The notes below the pieces were generated by a model. It did no database searches. It worked only from the letters and a program-made list of their open reading frames with translations, and had not been told where the DNA came from. A DNA stretch of 64,000 nucleotides, taken from positions 1-64,000 of the forward strand of contig CAUJLY010000005.1 of NCBI GenBank assembly GCA_963281155.1, in the 5' to 3' direction. Made by a program: the position numbers and the translations under genes. Below are positions 11,105 through 22,976 of this stretch, piece by piece. The DNA is from Rhabditophanes sp. KR3021 (taxonomy: Eukaryota > Nematoda > Chromadorea > Rhabditida > Alloionematidae). Position 1 is the first letter of the stretch, and each line of letters begins with the position of its first letter.

Positions 11105-12056
11105 CTAGTAAAGATACTCGTATGTTTCATTGTCGTTTTTGAGAAAATCATGTGATGTTTTGGCAGAAGGTAATCTTGTCCTTTGAATTCTTTCAGAAAA
11201 TGATTTACTGAAGTTGCTGCATTCGAAATTATTTTTATTTTCGAAGTATCCAGATTCAGCACTGCATGATTTGTGAAATTTTTCTTCGGGTTCCATATAA
11301 TTGTCTTGATTTGGATACTTAAAGTTGTAAGAATGGGAAAAATCACGGATAGTGCTTCTTTTGGAACGTGCAAATTTAGAAGCCTTCATTTGTCCATTGA
11401 CTTCTGTACATTTCTTGTTGATATTCTCCTGTTCCTCGATTTGAATACTTTTGATGCATGTGAAAATTAAGCATAAGATTATGAAGATACATAAAATGAA
11501 CATTGCAACACATGAGTACAATAACACATCATATGATAGTAAATAATTTTGATTAGTTGCCAAGGAGAAATCAGAGTAAATTTTAGATACTTTGATGAAA
11601 GCGTTGAAACAGTTTCCTTTAAGATTGACAACCACTAAATCTGCATCCACCAATGATTGTGAAATATTTATTGACTCTGAGAAATCACATTTGACGCCGA
11701 TATCATGGCTAGGATAAATACCAAAAATGGCAGCAGAGATGTAGTAACTTGTATTATTGGGGGCAGCTACATGCTTGGATAATTTCAATGGTGATACCTA
11801 ACAAAAATTAAATTCAATAAATAATGTCTTAACTTACTATTTCAGTGTTCTCCGTGATAAAAGTCTCTGTTCTTTCAGTGTTGCCCGTCATTGTATCATT
11901 TAAGGATAATTGATAGTAAGGATTCACACATAAATAAGGCTTTATGCAATCTTTTGTAAATGTAACTTCGACAATTTCACTTTGAAGCCAGAACTGTTTA
12001 TCAGCAAAAGTAATAGTTAAACAGAAGGAAATAATCAGGAAGGATTTGTCAAGCAT
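11105..12056 (-). CDS. Single-pass type I membrane protein, unrecognised, 303 aa
   Basis: Minus-strand exons 12056-11838 and 11797-11105, joined in phase 0 over a 40-nt intron (GTAAGT to TTGTTAG). The ATG at 12056 begins a clean signal peptide (FLIISFCLTITFA, cut near residue 19). The ectodomain of about 150 residues carries a few Cys and N-glycosylation sequons. One membrane helix follows (VAMFILCIFIILCLIFTCI), then a cytosolic tail of about 115 residues rich in Ser, Lys and Asn with a basic patch (KFARSKRSTIRDF). A TATATAAAG box lies near 12096-12104, about 45 nt upstream. The layout suggests a cell-surface protein, but I see no known domain. Confidence 0.7.
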
Positions 12057-12729
12057 TTTGATTGAATGACACAAATATGACGTTTCAATCTTTATATACT
12101 ACATCAAATGCCAAACTTGATTAGCATTCCAACAACCTACAATAAAACAATAGTAGCTCAGATGCTTCTCCAGATGCTATTACTTACGACTTCAAAAGAG
12201 TAGCATCCATCCTTTTAATGAGTATTGGCATATTTTATAACTCTGTTACGCCGAATTTTTTTATTTAGCGGCAAAAAGCTTACATCACAACGGATTCCCA
12301 AGACGTATCTGGTCAAAGTACAGTAGTAGCTGAAAGTTGATTCACTTCTTAGAACAAACGGGATAAGGTGCTTTCAATATGACATAAGCGATAGTGCATA
12401 CAATTAAAATTACATTAAAGCTGACAGATATTTTTGCACGTCAACTACAATGGGTTGTGTCAATTGCATGAAATGAATTTATTTACAATAAATATTCCTT
12501 TATGTTCTTTAAATAGAAATTTTAAGACAATCAGATTCGGAATACATCTTCTCGAGACTTCTTTTCTTTATCATTGCCTTGCAGACGGCCTAACAAAATG
12601 AGATTCTACCTTTCTATATAAGAGCATTGATTAATGTAAACTTATTTTGCAAAAAAATATTTTTTTTACCATTTGTAGTCGTCCCTTATTAGTTGTTTTA
12701 GCAAGTAAACCTCCTAAGCCTTTGATTTT
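12057..12729. other. Intergenic
   Basis: Contains the TATA-like box for the minus-strand gene. A GTAAGT...TTGTAG pair on the minus strand (about 12136-12186) could be a 5' UTR intron, but no coding exon pairs with it. Confidence 0.35.
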
Positions 12730-13359
12730 ATGAATATGTCATTAGACTCAGTTTTTTCAAAGAAGCTGTTTAAGACTCATTCCTGGAGCAAGTCTGGGAA
12801 AAGTCAAGCTTTTCGACCATTTATCCCTACACCCCCGGAGCAATGTATATTTTATAAAAATTCTGTTAATGCAGTTTGAAAGCCACGGCATTTTTTATAC
12901 CTAAATCATCAAAAAAATCTTTGATATCTCTTTTCTGCTCGGCAGGAGAGACATTTAAATTTTTCACAAAAATAAAATTTCAGACTTATTTATGGAATTT
13001 AATAATAGGAAATAATGTGTTGGACAACCCATCAGTTGTAGCCTTTGGGACGATTGATACTAAATTAAGCAATAATTTAAGCTGCGACTTGCGGATATAC
13101 ATGTAGTAGGCAATTTTCTACAATGGAAAGTGCAAAAAAGGTCGGGGAAACATGGGGATACGTCGACCAGTATATGGAAATATTGAATCACGAATTTCCA
13201 TAACGGGGTATCAAATCACCAATTAATGAACCTGCTCCAATGCTTTTCTCAATGGAAGAGAAGCCTTCGATTCGCGACTTTTTCATCACTCAAAATTCAC
13301 TTGAACAGGTATTCCTAAACTTACCCGTTGCAGTTGAGAAAGTTCGTCATGATAATTGA
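12730..13359 (+). pseudogene. Decayed ABCA-type transporter remnant
   Basis: From the ATG at 13123 one frame runs to TGA at 13357-13359 but is broken by TAA after NHEFP. It encodes PMLFSMEEKPSIRDFF and then ITQNSLEQVFLNLP. This matches the C-terminal tail after the second nucleotide-binding domain of ABCA lipid transporters (MEE...VDYSVSQTSLEQVFLNF, from memory). Upstream, 12730-13106 holds stop-interrupted frames that look protein-like (for example DNPSVVAFGTIDTKLSNNLS) and may come from the extracellular part of the same family. No Walker motifs are present. So an ABCA copy has lost nearly all of its catalytic body; the upstream assignment is weaker than the tail. Confidence 0.55.
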
Positions 13360-13519
13360 GAACACACTTTGTAAATACACCAAAAGACTGTTGAAATATA
13401 ACACTTTTAAATTATTTATTTTATAATCTATTTGGTCAAGAAGATATATATTATTTTAATGCCAACTTTAAACATATTAATATTAAATAATGTATAGCCA
13501 AGAAAGAACTTGAAAAGAT

Positions 13520-16500
13520 TTAATTGAGAAATTTTCGACAGCCAGGATGTCCACAATAGCAAGGGATTTTTTCATCTTCCAGGGGAAACTTGTAATCATA
13601 TGTTATTTCATCTCCCTTTTTGATGAGGGTTTTTGAGTAAAATACAATTCGAGGATCTTTGTCGACAGTAATGACTTTGGCATAGCAATTAGGAACGCAG
13701 CAGTGATTAATAAATCTGGCTACGTTGCCTGTTAGTGTGGCGTCAATAACGACTTGTTCATCTACCCTAAACAGGTAGGAAGACCCCATGCCTCTTTTTT
13801 CGTAGGCTTTCTCTCTTACATCACTCACATTTGAACGAACCTTCTGTCCTACATACTCGATAATCATCTCATCAGGGAAAATATCTTCTAAAGCAAAAAG
13901 GCCATATCCATGAATAGTAGATTTCTTAAACTGAATTAATTTTTTTCGGTATTTCAATGGATTCATCGTTCCAGCTTCTACTGTATTACCAGCTCCACTA
14001 GGAACATGTCTCGAATATGACTTCTCTTGACGATTTTTCTTCTTTTCATACAACTGAGCCGATTCATCTTCTTTGGAAATTTCTGTTCGGTGAAGAGCAT
14101 TGTTTACTTCATTATCGTGCTGCCTAATTAAAGTCCTATATTTCTTTTCTTGTCTCCTGTATTGACTGCACCTTGAGCATCCCGATGAAGTTGGAGCGAC
14201 ATTCCCCATGCTTGAATCGTTGTAAAAGTACATTTGATTGTTATACTTCAGAGCACGTGTCAATGATTCCGGTGTTTCATGGGAGACAGGAGCTGCAGTG
14301 AATGTTGTCTCGACATTTAGAGATTTTAGAGTTAACAACACATCCACATACTCATCATCATTTAATACATCATGCAAAAGAAGTCTATCGGACTCATCGG
14401 CATATCCTCCTTCAAATTCGTAGATCATTTTATTTTTCTCAGCAATTGTAGCAGGACGACGCTTTTCAATGGGAACACTTTGTTTTGCTAGACTGAACAG
14501 ATTCAATACCTCAAATCTATGCGCATCTTCTTCTAACTCCGAATTCAACATTGCTTCAACAAAATCATCCACGGGAAGGTCATCATAGGCAGTTGCTGAA
14601 TAATCTTCACACTCTTTGGAAATTTCAGGTTCTAATGCACCTTCGTGGAAATATTCAGAAAACATGTCTGATAAGATAGCACGTGATTCACTTGAAATAA
14701 GAACGGCAGTTTGGGGAGCTATCATTTCCACATCAGAATAAATAGATTCTATAATTTTGGACTTAGGTTTCATTATCATCCCATCCTCATTGTTTGACAT
14801 CACTTCCACATTGCCTTTCGATTCTACAACTTTAGGTACTATATTCTCTTGATTTTCTTTACTGAAATGTGAGGAGACTTTTGATTTCTTCTTATGCCGA
14901 AGCAAACAACCTTGTTCTTCATCCTTTCTCTCTTCCTTCACATTGTCATCTTTTGCCACACATTGTACTTTTGAACTTTCATTGAACGTGGACCAATTGC
15001 AAACTTCCTTCTGTTTGGGAGTTGTCACAACAGATGTAGAAGGACCATTCTCCGAAATATTTGTTACATTTTTAAAAATACCAAAACAATTCAAATTAGC
15101 TTTTGGTGAGTCTGTATCAGTTGTAACTTTGGGTTTGGCAAATGAGGTGATGTTTTTGGGAGTCTCCGATATATTGAGTTGAGATCTGATTTTCTTTGGA
15201 GGAGGACTATCTCTAATTCTATCTTTTGATCTCGAAGGATCTCTGTCTCTTTTTAATAAAGAAAACTCATCCTTACTTTCTAGCCTTGCAGATCGTCTGT
15301 GGGTGAGATTCTTTTTGCATATTCGTTCAGAATCACTCCAATTGGTAGATAATATGTTGGAGCTAGATTTAGATGGATGACTTTTGTCATCATAACTGTT
15401 GGATCTCCCTTTCTTTGGATTAGGGAGAGTGTCTTTGGTATCTGGTGATGAAGGTAACCAATCTCTTTTGAGAGTTTTTGATTTACGATCAGGTGAGTAT
15501 TGTCTGGTGGTGGATGTCACGATTTTTGCAGAAATGGCCTTTGTACTTCCCACTGATTTAGCCCGCAAATCAGAGGACATTCCAAGATCCGAGTTTGTTG
15601 CATCAAATTCCCCATTTAGCCAAATCATCTTCCATCTTTGAAAATCGGCATCTGATACGTCTTTAAATCTTTTGAGAGGAGGATAAACTTCTCCAGTAAC
15701 CTTCTCAAATTCATGTGCCATTCCAAAACCACACCTATCCATACGGCAATGAATTGTTTCCCCGAGAATGGCTTTTTTGTCGTATTCTTCACAAAAGTCC
15801 TGGGCATCTTTGTCATTCGAGAAGGTCAATACACCCATCTTCATGTGTCGTTTGGTGTTTGGGTGGTAGGCAATAATTAGATCTAATATCTCATAACCTT
15901 TATCGTCACTTTTGAATAAATTAAATAAGTATTCCTCGCTTGCATTATCATTGAGACCGAATATCGAGACTTCAAGACAATTTGAGAGCCCATTTGAGTA
16001 TTTGGTAATCTAAACAAGTAAATAATTAGTAAAATTGTTAAATAACAAGAATTTACAAGTAATTAAATAGTTGGATAATTAAATGGAAGGATTACTTAGA
16101 ATTATTGACTTACGTGGAAAACATTATCTTGGCAGATTTGGGGTAATTCATGATTGTCATATAACTCTTCATTCCCTTTTCTTGTGTCTCTGGATTTAGC
16201 AATTGACAGAATAGATTCATTCGCGCAAACCCCATTTATTCTTTCAACAGTCCTAGACTTCCCGCCTTCGTTGTTACTTTTTTGCATTGCATCATTTTCA
16301 TCTTCACTGGTAGAAGATCTAGAATCATTGCGAGAATCATTTCGGGTAGAAAGACTGCGGTTAAAATCATTTTTGCTGGAATGATTTTGGTTTAGATCAA
16401 CGCGATTTAAACCATTTTGACTCCAATTATTGTGTGGTCTAAGTCTGGAAGAGCTCCAAACATCATCACTATTAGTAGTCTCAGAATCTATCTCTATCGA

Positions 16501-16581
16501 GAAAGGTGTATCGAACAGATTAGATATATTAGTTGTTGATGAACCTGACGGTATCTCGGACGATATCACAGGAATCGACAT
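13520..16581 (-). CDS. SET1-type histone H3K4 methyltransferase (RRM + SET)
   Basis: Minus-strand exons 16581-16114 and 16009-13520 (intron 104 nt, GTAAGT to GTTTAG, phase 0) give 985 residues. An RRM spans about residues 160-245 ([11 protein letters not shown] ... [11 protein letters not shown]). A long charged Ser/Lys linker follows. The C-terminal 134 residues are a SET domain ([39 protein letters not shown]), then [16 protein letters not shown] and a post-[19 protein letters not shown] plus SET at these ends is the SETD1/SET1 arrangement; the enzyme methylates H3K4 in COMPASS at promoters. The NHSC motif reads NHCC (about residue 924). The start at 16581 is the first good ATG; the frame stays open further upstream, so an N-terminal extension is possible. 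Confidence 0.9.
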
Positions 16582-17154
16582 AAAAATTACCCATGAATTA
16601 TGCAAATTATTAATCAACAAGTTTTGCCTATTTTCAATTGGGTAAAAGATATCTAGAATGGTAAATAAATTAAGCCAAGGTCCGTGGTAAATGTGACGAA
16701 ATACAGAAAGGCGGAAAATAAGTAAAGGGGTAGATAATTTTAGACAAATCAAAATATCCCAATTAAGTATCTGATCTATCGATACTAAATAAAGTCAAAT
16801 TAGCTGGCAAGAGAGCATTTTTTCAAATTATAATTATCTTGAGATCCATCCCAGAATTACAAACATTTGCCTAACACCATCAAAAAATTGGCTACAAATA
16901 GAGTGAATTCAGGGATTTGAGTGTATGTGGCATTACCATAATTCATTTGTTCCCACACGGTGTCTCTATTCAACTCGCTTATCTATACGAGAACTTTTGG
17001 TTGATGTCCTTGTAACAACAACTAGTGCTGCGCAATTGGAGTAGAATGTCTTAGTCGTAATTCAATGTCACAAACCTCCTGCCCAAAAAATTGTTTTTAG
17101 GCTTAAATTAACTGTTTAATCAATTAATTTGTTGGAGGACATGTTCTGAAAATA
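16582..17154. other. Intergenic between divergent genes
   Basis: Likely holds the promoter of the SET1-like gene. No other coding signal apart from the open N-terminal extension of that gene up to about 16752. Confidence 0.4.
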
Positions 17155-17636
17155 ATGACTTTTAGATTTATTGCTAATTCCAAACAATTCCTTGGTATTA
17201 GAAACGCTGTAAGTTTTAATGATGGTGTTACATATTCGATTGATTTTCACATTTTAAATATTTGTTTTTAGTCTGCTTTCGCACAAAACTCTATATTAGT
17301 ACCTGACAGTCAGGAAGAATTCGATGTATTATTTAAAAATCTTCAGATGCTTATTATTTATTGCACCAAAAAAGGAATTATAATTTACCAAATTCATTGA
17401 GAGTATTGGTGTTTATCTGTGTAAGATCAAAGATTGTAGACAATATTGCCGAGCAACCAAATAATCAAGATTCTGCTTACTTAACGTTTCAAAATGAAAA
17501 ATGCGAAGTTCAAGTATGTAACTGTTGCAATTTGAAATTTTCTTTCAAAAATCATGTTATAGATAGAAATAATAGTGGACATGTAACATCTGTTTATTAT
17601 AACTTGTATTTAAAAGCCCGTATTATGTTCTGGTAA
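17155..17636 (+). pseudogene. Small two-exon gene or remnant, mitochondrial-like N-terminus
   Basis: Exon 17155-17208 (MTFRFIANSKQFLGIRNA) ends in a good GTAAGT donor. A 63-nt intron ends in GTTTTTAG, and exon 2 (17272-17400) continues SAFAQNSILVPDSQEEFDVL to a stop, 60 residues in all. The N-terminus is basic and amphipathic, like a mitochondrial presequence. A second frame opens at 17337 and runs to 17636 with CNCC and other Cys, so a frame break near 17340 may have cut a longer protein. No family is recognised. Confidence 0.35.
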
Positions 17637-17845
17637 ATATTGAATAAGACATAAGCAGAGCTTTTTGTATCTTTTAGTTTCCTGATATCATTCATGTATA
17701 TCTCTCAATAAATTCTTTGTTGAATCTGTGTTGGTTATTATTAAGTTATCATTACTAGGGATCTTTCAGCCCGAAAAAATATACATGCAAAGCCTTAGTT
17801 TACTTTTAATTAAAGTATTTAACTTTTAATAAACTGAAAATTTAT

Positions 17846-18660
17846 TTAAACCCGTCCATTGTAATAAATCAATTCCATAATAGCATCCTCCTCTTGTGGC
17901 AAGTAGTAAGCATTTTTAATATAAAATCTATCGACATTTTTGGACTCATTGGCATGGCATTCACCTTGTCTCTTAGCAATCTAAGGATAATTATTTTCGG
18001 AAGCAAGTCCATTTTGGTGAGCATACTTGAAGACGATATGAGGCTCTCCCCCATTGCAGCCATTATTTTCTAAGTTACAGTCAAGGATCTCTTGTTTCGA
18101 GAACGAGACAACTGGTTTACCCGAAGCAATAGCATAAACAGCTTCCATTGTTGCGGTGCATCCAAACTATAGCAAGATCCACAATGGTTTTGACAAGCAA
18201 CTGGGGCAACTACACCTTCCTTCTCACGCCAATCAAAGAAATCAGGTAAAGGTCCTTCAGCTGTTTCAGCCATTTGTTTTCTCATAGTGTTTGGTAGTTC
18301 CTTGACTAAAGTGTAGTCTCTTATGGCTGAGAATCTTGATCTGTTGTAAGGCATCAAATAGGCAGCAGCAAACTCGGCATCAGTCCAGTCAGTATATTCA
18401 TTGACTTTGGCGTTCTTTTCGATGTTGGCGGCAAAGATGTTTTTCCTGTGACCTTCTTCTCTTGATGTTGGATAATTGTTGTCGTATTTTCCATAAAAAG
18501 CATTCCATTTGTCATCGAAATTTGACGACTTTTCAACAATTCCACTCTTTACTAGTGAATTAGCAATGAGCTTTATAAAGATTGGCAGAGCAAAGAGCAA
18601 AATCGTTGCTAGAAACAGCGTCAATCCATATGCGATTACCTTTTGGATAGTAATTCTAGT
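17846..18660 (-). pseudogene. Papain-family (C1A) cysteine protease pseudogene
   Basis: Read leftward, the frame begins with a hydrophobic anchor (LATILLFALPIFIKL), then an I29 inhibitor-type prodomain (WNAFYGKYDNNYPTSREEGH, then NVNEYTDWTDAEF-like) and the mature start PDFFDWREKEGV with active-site segment CGSCYS. Just after the catalytic Cys the frame is lost at 18164-18166. Continuing one base out of register restores TATMEAVYAIASGKPVVSFS, EILDC and NGCNGG, all C1A landmarks. That frame then meets TAG at 17981-17983 and ends at 17846 after MELIYYNGRV. The catalytic His and Asn half is absent. No ATG precedes the anchor. The normally invariant Trp after the Cys is Tyr. Confidence 0.85.
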
Positions 18661-19189
18661 GGGTCTCTTTTAAAATGTTTGAGGAGGGCCCACGAAGGTA
18701 AAAAGGCTCTACTTCAATATGAACATAAGGTATATTTGAGACCGGTTGATTCATAATTTAAAATAAAATAAAGCTTTGATAAAGTATTCGAACGGAACAA
18801 AATAAGTACCACGCTAAAGTACGATTCTTATATTAGCAATCATCATCTAATAGAATTAAGAGCTACTTAAAACAATGATTATGTGCATGTATATGGTGTA
18901 GCAATTTGGTGATAAAAACTACGTATAATCTTTATCTAACAAATGGTTAGATAGGAGAAGCTAAAGGTATGTTTTAAATGTAATTTACCTTTGGTTTGGT
19001 CAAACTGTAATATGATAAAATGAATGTTAAACGTACCAGCTGTTTAGGTAGACGTCTTTCCAAACTTTTCGAATTTGTTTTACCAACATTGACGACACAA
19101 ATATCGGGCATTTAAACGCTTATATTTATGTGATATTGATATTTCATCAATTTGATAGTCTTTCTTTACTAAAATAAAAATACTACGCG
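18661..19189. other. Intergenic
   Basis: No coding signal seen. It probably contains the promoter of the gene starting at 19190. Confidence 0.4.
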
Positions 19190-19931
19190 ATGAAAACATA
19201 TTTTCCAACAGTACCTAATTTTAATGAGGAAAATTGGATAGAAGCATTGCATGTCCGAAATACCGAATTACAGTTTACGGCAAGACTAAGGAAGATTAAA
19301 GGATGTGTCCAGAAGGAAGCCGCACGCAGAACTAAAAACAAGGTAAGTCAAAGAAGGTTGCCAAAAATTTACTTTATATATTTAGTACTGTGCCGAGAAG
19401 AACCACATTTTGCAAAGGACCACCGACTGTATCCAGCAAGTTGTTGAGGAAAGCAATATCGAAAATACCATAAAACATCCTATTGGTATATGTAGAAAAT
19501 ATTTGGAAGCTTCGTCTTTGGAGAGAACATGCAGAGCCGAAATCGAGATTGCTCATACTCAAATTAATGACAAAATACAAACTTTTATTGACCAAACGTT
19601 GGAAGCCTTCACTGCCAGAAAAAATCTCTTTCTTAAAATGATCCATATCGCAGGAAGACCAGACATTTCTTGTGAACATTCTGATTCGCTATTGCAATCA
19701 TTAAAGACAATCGAAGTTGAAGGCGCAAAATACAACATTTCCGGTGACTCCGCAGATCTTCCTGAAGAAAGCAACCATAATTTGCAAGATATTACTCCCT
19801 CAAGTGATTTTAATAACTTGTTAAAGAATGACGTTGACATTTTTTCAAATCTGAGAGCTAAATGGGCAATTGCTGCAACAGCAGCCGCAAACAACCAACC
19901 GATTCATGATCAAAATTCAGCAATTAATTAA
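19190..19931 (+). CDS. Helical protein, unrecognised, 232 aa
   Basis: Exons 19190-19342 and 19386-19931 joined in phase 0 over a 43-nt intron (GTAAGT to ATTTAG). The product is soluble and largely helical. The N-terminal 120 residues are rich in Lys, Arg and Glu with scattered Cys (KEAARRTKNKYCAEKNHILQ lies across the splice). A second helical block follows (IDQTLEAFTARKNLFLKM), then an acidic linker and a last helix (LRAKWAIAATAAANN). There is no signal peptide or membrane helix. It sits between pseudogenes but has no break of its own, so it is probably functional. No family recognised. Confidence 0.65.
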
Positions 19932-20200
19932 AACAACTATTAATTCCTCTATACTTCTTTATACATTAATAAATTTCATTTACCTCTTTTCAGCAAGACA
20001 ATCCCGAAAATCCCCATCTTATCCTTTGCCAACAGTATTATTTCATTTATATAAACATTTTCTTTGATCATATTGTTTAAAATTTGTATACCCATCTCCA
20101 TCCTACAACGATTCTCGACCAAACAAATTGGAAAAGCGTTGAGACCATTTTTCAATTCGACACATTTCAAAAGTTACTTTTACTAAGTTAATTATAGAAA
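19932..20200. other. Short spacer
   Basis: Ends in an ATTATAG acceptor-like sequence at 20191-20197, just before the eIF3d-like ATG. Confidence 0.35.
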
Positions 20201-20746
20201 ATGTCGTTACCCAAGCTTGAATTATCAACCCATCTTAATGGTTGAGATCCTTCCGATGATGTCAATCATGATCCCATGGCCGAATTAAAGGATTCGCCGT
20301 TCCAAAACTTCAATCGTTGCGAAAGAATTAGCCGAATTAGTGATTGGAGTTGAAAGGTACTGATAGAGCTGTTCAGACCGGAAAGTTGAAAGAATCGGTG
20401 GCTATGGAACATATGAAGCAGTTTAAGATCTGGCAGAAACGTGGAGGCACCGTAAATCAAGGCCTTCAATGAATGGAATTCATCATTAAACGGACTGGAG
20501 AAATCTTTAGATACTCAAAAGGGATTTGTCTTGGCAACTGAGATGAGAAACAATTCGTGCAAGATTGCCAAATGGGCATTGCAAGCTATTCTTGCAGGAA
20601 CTGATTGTGTCAAAATCGGCTATGTCAGTCGTACAAATCCTCAATCCAACGCACAACATGTTGTTCTGGGAGTTCAAAATTTCAAACCAATTGAATTAGC
20701 TCAAAATATTTCTCTTGATGTTGATAATAATAGGCTGTTTCGATGA
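20201..20746 (+). pseudogene. eIF3d pseudogene with internal deletion
   Basis: The left end (MSLPKLELSTHLNG, stop, then MAELKDSPFQNFNRCERISR and ISDW) matches the N-terminus of translation initiation factor eIF3 subunit d. From about 20465 the frame [20 protein letters not shown], then [20 protein letters not shown] and [20 protein letters not shown] matches the C-terminal cap-binding part. About 300 residues between these are missing, the frame changes several times, and stops interrupt the left part. eIF3d binds mRNA caps in the 43S complex and is essential, so an intact gene should exist elsewhere. The right end runs directly into the guanylyl cyclase remnant at about 20730. Confidence 0.85.
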
Positions 20747-21310
20747 AGATATTTATCAAAGACAGTTTATGCTAAAAATGTTTGATGCGGGATTATCAAC
20801 AAATGAATATGTTTTTATCATAGTTGATTATAAGCGTACAGGCTTCTACACAAATGCTCTGGATAAAAACGGAACCGGTAATGAAATACTGATTATGATA
20901 GAGAAATGTTGACAAGAATTAAAGGTTTTCCTTTCTATTGCAAATCTTGCAACACGAGTCATTTCAATATAAGCTCAATTTATTCCAAGACATTGTACGA
21001 TTCAATATTGCTGTGGGCATATCTTTTAAATAAAACAATTCCATTGCATGGAGATGAAGTTTTTAAGAATGCTTTATTGTATAGACAAAGTTGGGGAGAT
21101 ACTTACATGGGAATCACTGGACCAATGAGTTTTGACTCCAATTGTTACAGATTACCGATTACTCAATTAGATGGTCTTGATTCCAATGGTTCCACTCAAA
21201 CTTATTTTAATTACTCCTTTATCAATCTAAGCAATTTTACTAGAACCTCCATTTTCTTAAATAATTTGGATCAAACTATGTTTCAAAATTGGGGTAAAAC
21301 AATTGCTTAG
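20715..21310 (+). pseudogene. Receptor guanylyl cyclase extracellular-domain remnant
   Basis: Two frames together make the second half of an ANF-receptor ligand-binding domain: [20 protein letters not shown] and STNEYVFIIVDYK, then after a frame change near 20885 DYDREMLTRIKGFPFY. The SKTLYDSILLWAYLLN helix and DTYMGITGPMSFDSNCYRLP follow. Nematode gcy receptors have this pattern. The membrane segment, kinase-homology and cyclase domains are absent; the frame ends at 21310 after a short tail. The first codons overlap the eIF3d remnant in another frame, so the two broken genes are fused at about 20730. In life such receptors make cGMP in sensory neurons; this copy cannot. Confidence 0.75.
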
Positions 21311-21974
21311 AGTTTGTGTTAATTTGATACTCTGTTATGAGAAAGGCGATCCATTCTGTGCATCGCTCTTATAAAACTTAATCATGACAAGCACTTTACT
21401 CATTCTGATATCATCCAATCCAAATTTAACCAAAAACTCTCTTATCTTTTATTAGAATAAATAGCTGATGAATCAACACAGTGTAAAATAAAAAATTATT
21501 CATCCATACCTCAAGATTGTTTTCGCCTTTTGCCAATAAACTTTTTAATTGATTCACCAATCTGTGTATTTTATAAATGGTTAACAAGGCAAGATCATAA
21601 AATTTGTCATTCTAAAAAACAAATTCATCGAGACAGACAAAATGGAGATTTTCAATGGACCCAAAATGATCCCAATCACATAATTGAAGTTTGTAGTCCA
21701 ATGTGAAATAATGTTCCTAATTAACCATTCCCAACCATCACAACTTGGACTTTACCATAATTATGTAGATTTATTGTTTAAAAATGTGATTGATTACTTA
21801 CACACCCTTAATCAAATTCATATAAAGGTAGTGAAATTATATCTATTATCACTAAGTATCTTATCTACAATTTATAGTGGTCTTAAAGGAGGATCACGGA
21901 CCGATATAAATATATATTATTTTACACATTTAAGAGAACACTACATCTTCTTTAAAGTTGCAACTTAATTTATC
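21311..21974. other. Intergenic
   Basis: Stop-rich. A 94-codon frame at 21684-21968 has no family resemblance and may be chance or debris of the neighbouring receptors. Confidence 0.35.
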
Positions 21975-22976
21975 ATGAGGTTGTTAGATATTTTATTTTC
22001 TTTTTTGATTGGCGGATGTGGATCCGGTAAGTTTGTTATCAAGTTTATATTAATCAAATTTAGCATACTTTATCTAACTTTATTAAAGAAATAACTAATA
22101 AAGACAGAGATTTTGAAACAATTTTGTTAGATTCATTCCATGAAGATTGGAGTATGCCAGACTTCAATGGAACACTTTTTCACATTCCAAATGTAACGCA
22201 AAATTGTCTTGACGATCTTAATTTGATGGTTTATTCAATCCTTCATAAAAAAACAAATAACGATTCAGCTACTTTATACAGCAATGCCGTTCTTCCAATC
22301 ATTGATGCAACTGGCAAAATACCTGTGGGTATATTAAGAGGGAATTTATATGCTTATGGAATGTCAAGCAGTTAGCGTCCAACTTGTTAATAGAAGTAGG
22401 ATCTTTGAAGGAGCTTTTGGAAGGTAACTTTTTAACTTTGATTTATTCATTTTTGTAGAGTTTCACTTAATTTAGTTAAAAATGCTGATGGACATTGTCA
22501 AACTGGAAGAGTATTCACCTGGGATATATGTGCTCCTAAATCATGTGAATCTCACAATGATATGCTCCGTTTTGCTCAAAGTCGTAAGTTATTATAATTT
22601 AAAATAAATATCTAATTATTTAGTTCATTTTACTAATCCAAAACTAAGTACACATCTCCAGTATGCGACGTGGCAACATTTGCTGACTTCAAAAAAATGA
22701 CTTGGCGTGGTTATTTGGTATTTTCGATTTGGTGTTTCATGGTTGGATGGGGATATTAGCCTCCTGCGTAGACTTATTTATCTACGACCTTTAAAAGACA
22801 CATATATTCCTAAAACATTGTGGTACAAGTTATTTGTTGCTCTGTCAATTTATAGAAATATTAAATCTATTTTCAAGCTGCCAAAGAAACCTAAACATTT
22901 AGTTTGTGAAGACGGAAAACAACATCCAAAATCAGAAGTAATTTCACCTTTATTTTGTATTAGTTTATTTCGATGA
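21975..22976 (+). pseudogene. NRF-6-like (nose resistant to fluoxetine family) pseudogene
   Basis: ATG at 21975 starts a signal peptide (MRLLDILFSFLIGGCGSG) followed by a GTAAGT intron. Then come the NRF-domain landmarks: NCLDDLNLMVYSI, IPVGILRGNLYAYG, and after a frame change near 22360 ECQAVSVQL. A GTAACT intron follows, then GHCQTGRVFTWDICAPKSCE. A third intron precedes VCDVATFADFKKMTWRG and a membrane helix; another frame change at the G4 run (about 22749) gives ILASCVDLFIYDL, and a further one LKDTYIPKTLWYKLFVALSIY. These acyltransferase-3 family proteins have about 10 helices; here only the N-terminal part and first helix remain. At least three frame breaks make it a pseudogene. Confidence 0.8.

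Noticed and set aside
12136..12186. Minus-strand GTAAGT...TTGTAG pair as an intron of the membrane protein gene
   Set aside because: It would place an exon upstream of the TATA-like box, and the flanking sequence is not coding. Left as a remark.
14238..15641. Several plus-strand frames of 60-80 codons
   Set aside because: They are antisense shadows of the SET1-like gene.
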